A stretch of 26,033 nt of DNA from assembly GCA_937898685.1 (NCBI GenBank), contig CALEJT010000075.1, positions 1-26,033 of the forward strand. Reading direction: 5' to 3'. Positions within the stretch are counted from its first letter, which is position 1, and the number at the start of each line of letters is the position of its first letter. This DNA is from an uncultured Gammaproteobacteria bacterium (GTDB lineage: Bacteria > Pseudomonadota > Gammaproteobacteria > Pseudomonadales > Pseudohongiellaceae). The translations under genes and the position numbers were made by a program. The notes under the pieces are model-generated. The model saw nothing but the letters and a program-made list of their open reading frames with translations. It did not search any database and was not told where the DNA came from. Below are positions 22,274 through 26,033 of this stretch, piece by piece.

Positions 22274-22783
22274 TCAGAGTCGATCGGCGATCTTTTCCAG
22301 TCCCGCCAGCCCACACTCATGGTCGGTTCTGCCGCCACCGACGCCGAGGGCGCCGATGATGCGATCGCCCGAGCGAATGACGATGCCGCCAGGGCGCGCG
22401 TTGAACGATGGGTTCGCGGCAATCTCCGCGGCGAACGCTTCGTCGTTGTTGACGCGCTCGAACAGCTGCTGCGTGTCCTTTTGGTAATGCAGTGCTGTAA
22501 GGGCTTTGGCCGTGCTGGAGGTTACGCCGCGCTGGGAAGTGCCGTCAGCGGCTAACAACACCTTGAGCACACCGGCGGAGTCCACCACGCTCACGGCGAT
22601 GGTTTGACCATCGGCCGTGGCACAGGCAGCGATGGCTACTTGTGCCGCCTGCACTGCAAGCTCGAGTGCGGGGCCTTCAGCTGCAGGAGCTCGTGCTGAT
22701 TGTTGGGCTTGCTCAGCCGCGTAGCCAGGTGTTGCTACCGCAAGGGCCAGTATGGGAAGAAGATGAAGAAAGCACTTGTTCAT
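22274..22783 (-). CDS. Exported GlcG/HbpS-like (DUF336) protein
   Basis: A 169-residue protein with a signal peptide (LHLLPILALAVATPGYA-AEQ), a spacer, and then the GlcG/HbpS fold: VSVVDSAGVLKVLLAADGTS, STAKALTALHYQKDT, and the C-terminal GGIVIRSGDRIIGALGVGGG. The family includes the extracellular heme-binding HbpS and GlcG proteins of glycolate loci. Neither is indicated by the neighbours here, so a heme- or cofactor-binding role in the periplasm is only an inference. The ATG at 22783 gives the signal peptide; the Shine-Dalgarno is weak. Confidence 0.85.
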   Translation of the reverse strand: MNKCFLHLLPILALAVATPGYAAEQAQQSARAPAAEGPALELAVQAAQVAIAACATADGQTIAVSVVDSAGVLKVLLAADGTSQRGVTSSTAKALTALHYQKDTQQLFERVNNDEAFAAEIAANPSFNARPGGIVIRSGDRIIGALGVGGGRTDHECGLAGLEKIADRL

Positions 22784-23241
22784 GATGTTGCCTGTGTGAG
22801 CAGAAAAGAATCTCAGCTGCTGTTGCAAATCACACAGCAGCTACCGACAGGCATCAGTAGAGCAAGATCGAGACCAACAGCGATTTGCCGTACAAACCGC
22901 GCTTTTGGGTATGCGCGAAATCATTACTGTTGAATTTTGAGCTGTAAAAGCGTCTTGCGAGCAGTTGGGGACGTGGGCGGCTGTTGCAAATGAAGCAGCA
23001 GCTGAGCAGGAAACATTCTGCGATTCAATCACCGACCGTATCAGCCGTTCGGCATCAAGAGAAATTCCAGATAAACCTACCTATCAAAGAAAGGACACGG
23101 CTTTCTCGTCATCTCGATGGACTTTTTTGTGTGGAGGAGTCTCGAATGAGCCGGTGAGGGCGGAGCAATCCTTCAGGACTCGAAGGGATAAACGACGTTG
23201 GGCTTCGCCTTTGGCTCCGCCCACTTTAAGAAACGAAGAAA
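22784..23241. other. 458-base intergenic region with hairpin and repeated segment
   Basis: AGCTGCTGT at 22815-22823 and ACAGCAGCT at 22834-22842 form a 9-bp perfect stem around TGCAAATCAC, just upstream of the GlcG-like start. The segment GCTGTTGCAAAT recurs at about 22980-22991, followed by AAGCAGCAGCTG, so it looks like a second, degenerate copy. Near 23199-23224 a GGGC...GCCC inverted repeat with inner GCC/GGC lies after spoT and may aid termination. No protein-like frame was found. Confidence 0.45.
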
Positions 23242-25353
23242 TCAGTTCCTCACCCTCTGCACCTTCGTCACCGACTTGATGAGACGCACACGTTTCATCA
23301 CGCGCGCGAGGTGGATGCGGTTGCGGACGGCGAGGATGAGATTGATCACGCTGATCTGCGCGTCGCGGTCGTTCATCGAGATTTTCTCGATGTTGGCTTC
23401 GCAGCTGGTGATGGCGTTGGCGAGGTGGGCGATGATGCCGCGTTGGTGTTCCACTTCCACCCGCAGTTCCACCGAGAACTCGCCTTCTACGCCGGGGTCC
23501 CAACGCAGGCTAACGCATTTTTTCGGATCGTTCCGGAATTCGGCGACGTTGTTGCAGGCTTCGGTGTGCACGATCATGCCGCGGCCGGCGCTGATGAAGC
23601 CCACGATGGGGTCGCCAGGAATCGGGTGACAGCATTTGGCATAGGTCATCAGCAAACCTTCGGTGCCGCGAATGGCGAGGCTGCGATTTTCGGGATCGTC
23701 CGCCGGCGCACCTTCGGCATCGTTCGGCAATAGACGACGCGCCACGATGTAGGCCATGCGGTTGCCGAGGCCTATGTCTTCCAGTAGGTCGTCGAGCACT
23801 TCGAAATTGGTTTCTTCCAACAGCCCGCCCACTTTCTCCTTGGGAATATTGGCGAGGTGATAGCCGTAGTTCGCCAGCACCTTGTTGAGCAGACGACGAC
23901 CGAGCGCGATCGCTTCGGAGCGGCGCTGCGATTTGAGGAAGTGACGAATGTTGCTGCGCGCCTTGCCCGTGACGACGAAGCTGAGCCAGGCCGGGTTCGG
24001 ATGCGTGCCGGAGGCGATGATCTCCACCGTTTGCCCACTTTGCAGCGGTTCGCTGAGTGGTGCGAGACGGCGGTTGATACGACAGGCCACGCAGGCATTG
24101 CCAACGTCGGTGTGCACAGCGTAGGCGAAGTCGACCGGCGTGGAGCCGGCCGGCAATTCCATGATCTGGCCCTTGGGCGTGAACACGTAGATCTCGTCGG
24201 GGAAGAGGTCGGTTTTCACGTGTTCGATGAATTCGAGCGAGTTGCCGGCGCGTTTCTGCATTTCGAGCAGGTCCTGCACCCACTGGCGCGCACGGATGTG
24301 GCTTTGGTTCGGACGATCGTTGGCCGACTTGTACAGCCAGTGTGCGGCAATGCCGTTATTGGCCATCGATTCCATTTCCTCGGTGCGGATCTGGATTTCG
24401 ATGGGAATGCCGTGCATGCCGAAGAGCGTGGTGTGCAGCGACTGATAGCCGTTGGTCTTCGGAATCGCGATGTAGTCCTTGAAGCGGCCGGGCACGGGTT
24501 TGTAAAGGTTGTGTACGGCGCCGAGGATGCGATAGCAGCTGTCGACGGTGTCGGTGACGATGCGGAATGCGAAGACGTCGGTGATCTCGCGGAACGACTT
24601 CTTCTTGTTGCGCATTTTCTGATAGATGCTGAAGAGGTGCTTCTCGCGACCGAGCACGCGGCCGGGCAGGTTTTCGCGCGTCAGACAGAGTTCGAGCGCG
24701 GATTGCACCTGTTGTACGAGTTCCTTGCGGTTACCGCTGGCACGACGCACGGCCGCTTCGATGAGCGGAGCGCGCATCGGGTAGAGCATCTGGAAGCTGC
24801 GCTCTTCGAATTCCACACGGAAGTTGTGCATGCCAAGACGGTTGGCGATGGGCGCGTAGATGTCGATGGTTTCTTTGGCGATGCGGCGGCGCTTGTCGGG
24901 CGAGAGCACGTCGAGCGTGCGCATGTTGTGCAGGCGGTCGGCGAGTTTCACCAGGATCACGCGGATGTCCTTCGCCATGGCGAGCGCCATCTTCTGGAAG
25001 TTCTCCGCTTGGACTTCCGCTTGCGAACTGAAATCGAGTTTGTTGAGTTTGCTGACGCCGTCGACCAGGTTGGCGACGGTTTCACCGAACTGACCGGCGA
25101 TTGCTTCGCGTGTGAGGCCGGTATCTTCGATCACGTCGTGCAGCATGGCGGCCATCAGGCTCTGATGGTCCATGTGCATTTCATAGAGAATCTTGGCGAC
25201 GGCGAGCGGGTGGGTGACGTAGGGCTCGCCACTGCGCCGCTTCTGCCCATCGTGGGCTTCGGCGGCGTAGTAATAGGCGCGCCTGACCAGGTTTACCTGG
25301 GCAGGCTCGAGATAGGTCAGAAGATCTTTGGCCAGCGCGTCTATCGTTTGCAT
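23242..25353 (-). CDS. spoT: Bifunctional (p)ppGpp synthetase/hydrolase SpoT
   Basis: A 703-residue full-length Rel/Spo homologue. Residues about 20-170 are the HD hydrolase domain, with H72-D73 in MLHDVIEDT. A synthetase domain follows, containing GRFKDYIAIPKTNGYQSLHT. The RFKD form of this motif marks bifunctional enzymes (RelA-type synthetases have ExDD). Then come the TGS domain (DEIYVFTPKGQIMELPAGST), a zinc-finger-like or helical region with AKCCHPIPGD, and a C-terminal ACT domain. It makes and degrades (p)ppGpp in the stringent response. It follows rpoZ after 30 bases on the same strand, the usual gammaproteobacterial order. The Shine-Dalgarno is weak. Confidence 0.97.
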   Translation of the reverse strand: MQTIDALAKDLLTYLEPAQVNLVRRAYYYAAEAHDGQKRRSGEPYVTHPLAVAKILYEMHMDHQSLMAAMLHDVIEDTGLTREAIAGQFGETVANLVDGVSKLNKLDFSSQAEVQAENFQKMALAMAKDIRVILVKLADRLHNMRTLDVLSPDKRRRIAKETIDIYAPIANRLGMHNFRVEFEERSFQMLYPMRAPLIEAAVRRASGNRKELVQQVQSALELCLTRENLPGRVLGREKHLFSIYQKMRNKKKSFREITDVFAFRIVTDTVDSCYRILGAVHNLYKPVPGRFKDYIAIPKTNGYQSLHTTLFGMHGIPIEIQIRTEEMESMANNGIAAHWLYKSANDRPNQSHIRARQWVQDLLEMQKRAGNSLEFIEHVKTDLFPDEIYVFTPKGQIMELPAGSTPVDFAYAVHTDVGNACVACRINRRLAPLSEPLQSGQTVEIIASGTHPNPAWLSFVVTGKARSNIRHFLKSQRRSEAIALGRRLLNKVLANYGYHLANIPKEKVGGLLEETNFEVLDDLLEDIGLGNRMAYIVARRLLPNDAEGAPADDPENRSLAIRGTEGLLMTYAKCCHPIPGDPIVGFISAGRGMIVHTEACNNVAEFRNDPKKCVSLRWDPGVEGEFSVELRVEVEHQRGIIAHLANAITSCEANIEKISMNDRDAQISVINLILAVRNRIHLARVMKRVRLIKSVTKVQRVRN

Positions 25354-25383
25354 CTGCTACGCGGCTGGCCGAGAGGGCCAGCC

Positions 25384-25788
25384 TTACTCCTCGTCGTCGG
25401 AATCGGCGCTTTGGTTCTTGTCTCCCTCGTCTTCTTCGAGCTCCACTTCGGTGGCTTCGGTGGGCTCGCGATCGTCGACGAGGTCAGCATCCATCGCTTC
25501 TTCGATACTGATGTCGCCGCGCACTTTTCTCAAGGCCTCGGCGGCAACCAGTTCGCTCAATTCCTCTGCCGTTTCCTGCTGCATGTCGGCTTCGTCGAGG
25601 ATGGAGCGGTCGACGAGACCTGCGGCTACTTCGCGCAGGGCTACAACCGTGGGTTTGTCGTTGTCCTCGGGCACCAACGGCTCTTTTCCGCCCGTCTGCA
25701 GCTGACGCGCACGACGGCTGGCGACGAGAACGAGGTCGAAGCGGTTATCGATGTGTTCCAGACAATCTTCAACAGTAATGCGGGCCAT
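25384..25788 (-). CDS. rpoZ: RNA polymerase omega subunit with long acidic tail
   Basis: A 134-residue protein. The N-terminal ~60 residues (MARITVEDCLEHIDNRFDLV, then ASRRARQL, then KPTVVALREVAAG) are the conserved omega fold that wraps the beta-prime C-terminus. The E. coli protein has 91 residues; here the protein continues with helical sequence and ends in a strongly acidic tail (VELEEDEGDKNQSADSDDEE). GGAG lies 7 bases before the ATG at 25788; an upstream in-frame extension to 25881 is not needed. It probably forms an operon with spoT. No gmk is visible immediately upstream. Confidence 0.93.
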   Translation of the reverse strand: MARITVEDCLEHIDNRFDLVLVASRRARQLQTGGKEPLVPEDNDKPTVVALREVAAGLVDRSILDEADMQQETAEELSELVAAEALRKVRGDISIEEAMDADLVDDREPTEATEVELEEDEGDKNQSADSDDEE

Positions 25789-25852
25789 TTGTCGCTCCTG
25801 CCGGGGAAAAGAATCTCGCGCGAACGCGGCGTATTGAAAGAAAAGGGCGGCA

Positions 25853-25881
25853 AGTATAGCGGTTTGGTGGGGCGCAGCCAA
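25853..25881 (-). promoter_or_regulatory. Putative promoter of rpoZ-spoT
   Basis: On the minus strand, TTGGCT (plus-strand 25876-25881) and TATACT (plus-strand 25853-25858) are separated by 17 bases. They match TTGACA at 4 of 6 and TATAAT at 5 of 6 positions. The predicted leader is about 60 bases. Confidence 0.55.
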
Positions 25882-25911
25882 ATTGCGGCTGATTGGAGGG
25901 GTTAGGTAATA

Positions 25912-26033
25912 GTGGCTGTCCCTCGATTCCTCGATTCTGGTCCCTCGATTCTGCGTGGTGCCGAAACCGGGGTGCCGATCCCCGTGACCGGTTTGAGTGA
26001 CTGTCCCGTGATCCAGTTTGAGTGACTGTCCCG
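25912..26033 (-). repeat. Repeat motifs in the opposite orientation at the right end
   Basis: GTGGCTGTCCC at 25912-25922, and GAGTGACTGTCCCG at 25995-26008 and 26020-26033, each of the latter preceded by TTT. These are the reverse complements of the motifs at the window's left end. TCGATTC also occurs three times at about 25923-25952. The cluster continues past the window edge. Confidence 0.75.

Noticed and set aside
23857..25905. A 682-codon open frame on the plus strand opposite spoT and rpoZ
   Set aside because: It is the antisense of two well-supported genes. Its length follows from the GC-biased codon use of spoT, and the translation has no recognisable domain.
1..26033. tRNA, rRNA or known riboswitch
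   Set aside because: No cloverleaf pattern, rRNA signature or recognised riboswitch core was seen in any intergenic region, though a covariance-model search would be needed to be sure.

Overview
The window looks like a piece of a moderately high-GC gammaproteobacterial chromosome. The strongest lineage signals are the rpoZ-spoT pair at the right end with a bifunctional-type SpoT, a KatE/HPII-type large catalase, and a REP-associated tyrosine transposase (RAYT) with matching short repeats. A member of the Steroidobacterales/Nevskiales/Xanthomonadales side of the class would fit, but that placement is a guess from gene style and not from a marker-gene tree. No rRNA, tRNA, CRISPR array, prophage or plasmid replication gene is visible. 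Nearly all genes lie on the minus strand; the exceptions are the membrane-bound regulator at the left and katE.

Layout. 1-114: cluster of GGGGACAGTCACC motifs. 130-1292: plus-strand regulator with an OmpR-type winged helix fused to a polytopic membrane domain, with a good sigma70-like promoter and a small inverted repeat at the expected transcription start. 1299-3993 (minus): small membrane protein, then VOC protein, AlkD-like HEAT-repeat protein, P-loop kinase-like protein and SRPBCC protein, closely spaced or overlapping. 4320-6171: small membrane protein, NAD(P)H-dependent FMN reductase, NYN/OST-HTH protein. 6221-6991: visibly AT-richer HNH nuclease gene, probably acquired. 7129-9235: periplasmic PQQ-dependent dehydrogenase with a C-terminal cytochrome c domain and a clear terminator. 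9347-10001: DUF2007 and DUF3574 lipoprotein pair. 10188-12381: a GFA-family gene broken by four same-direction frameshifts, a 24-bp perfect palindrome, a small Cys-containing protein, an Excalibur-domain protein and an unknown exported protein. 12696-15399: two-domain AprI/Inh-like protease inhibitor, DUF4892-OmpA protein and AraC regulator. 15491-15845: dense repeat array with a tandem duplication. 15904-18560: beta-class-like GST, two tandem paralogous exported proteins of unknown function, small membrane protein. 18831-20927: katE. 20997-22208: RAYT unit. 22274-22783: exported GlcG/HbpS-like protein. 23242-25788: spoT and rpoZ. 25912-26033: more repeat motifs, now in the opposite orientation.

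Functional themes. Several genes fit an oxidative or electrophile stress and cell-envelope setting (KatE, GST, FMN reductase, the broken glutathione/formaldehyde-type GFA gene, OmpA protein plus protease inhibitor), but they do not form one operon. The most distinctive feature at window scale is the family of GGGGACAGTCACC-like motifs. It occurs as clusters at both ends, as a duplicated array in the middle, as inverted borders around the RAYT gene, and as partial matches inside katE. The least explained genes are the tandem exported paralogues at 16566-18034. No complete new defence or biosynthetic system could be demonstrated.
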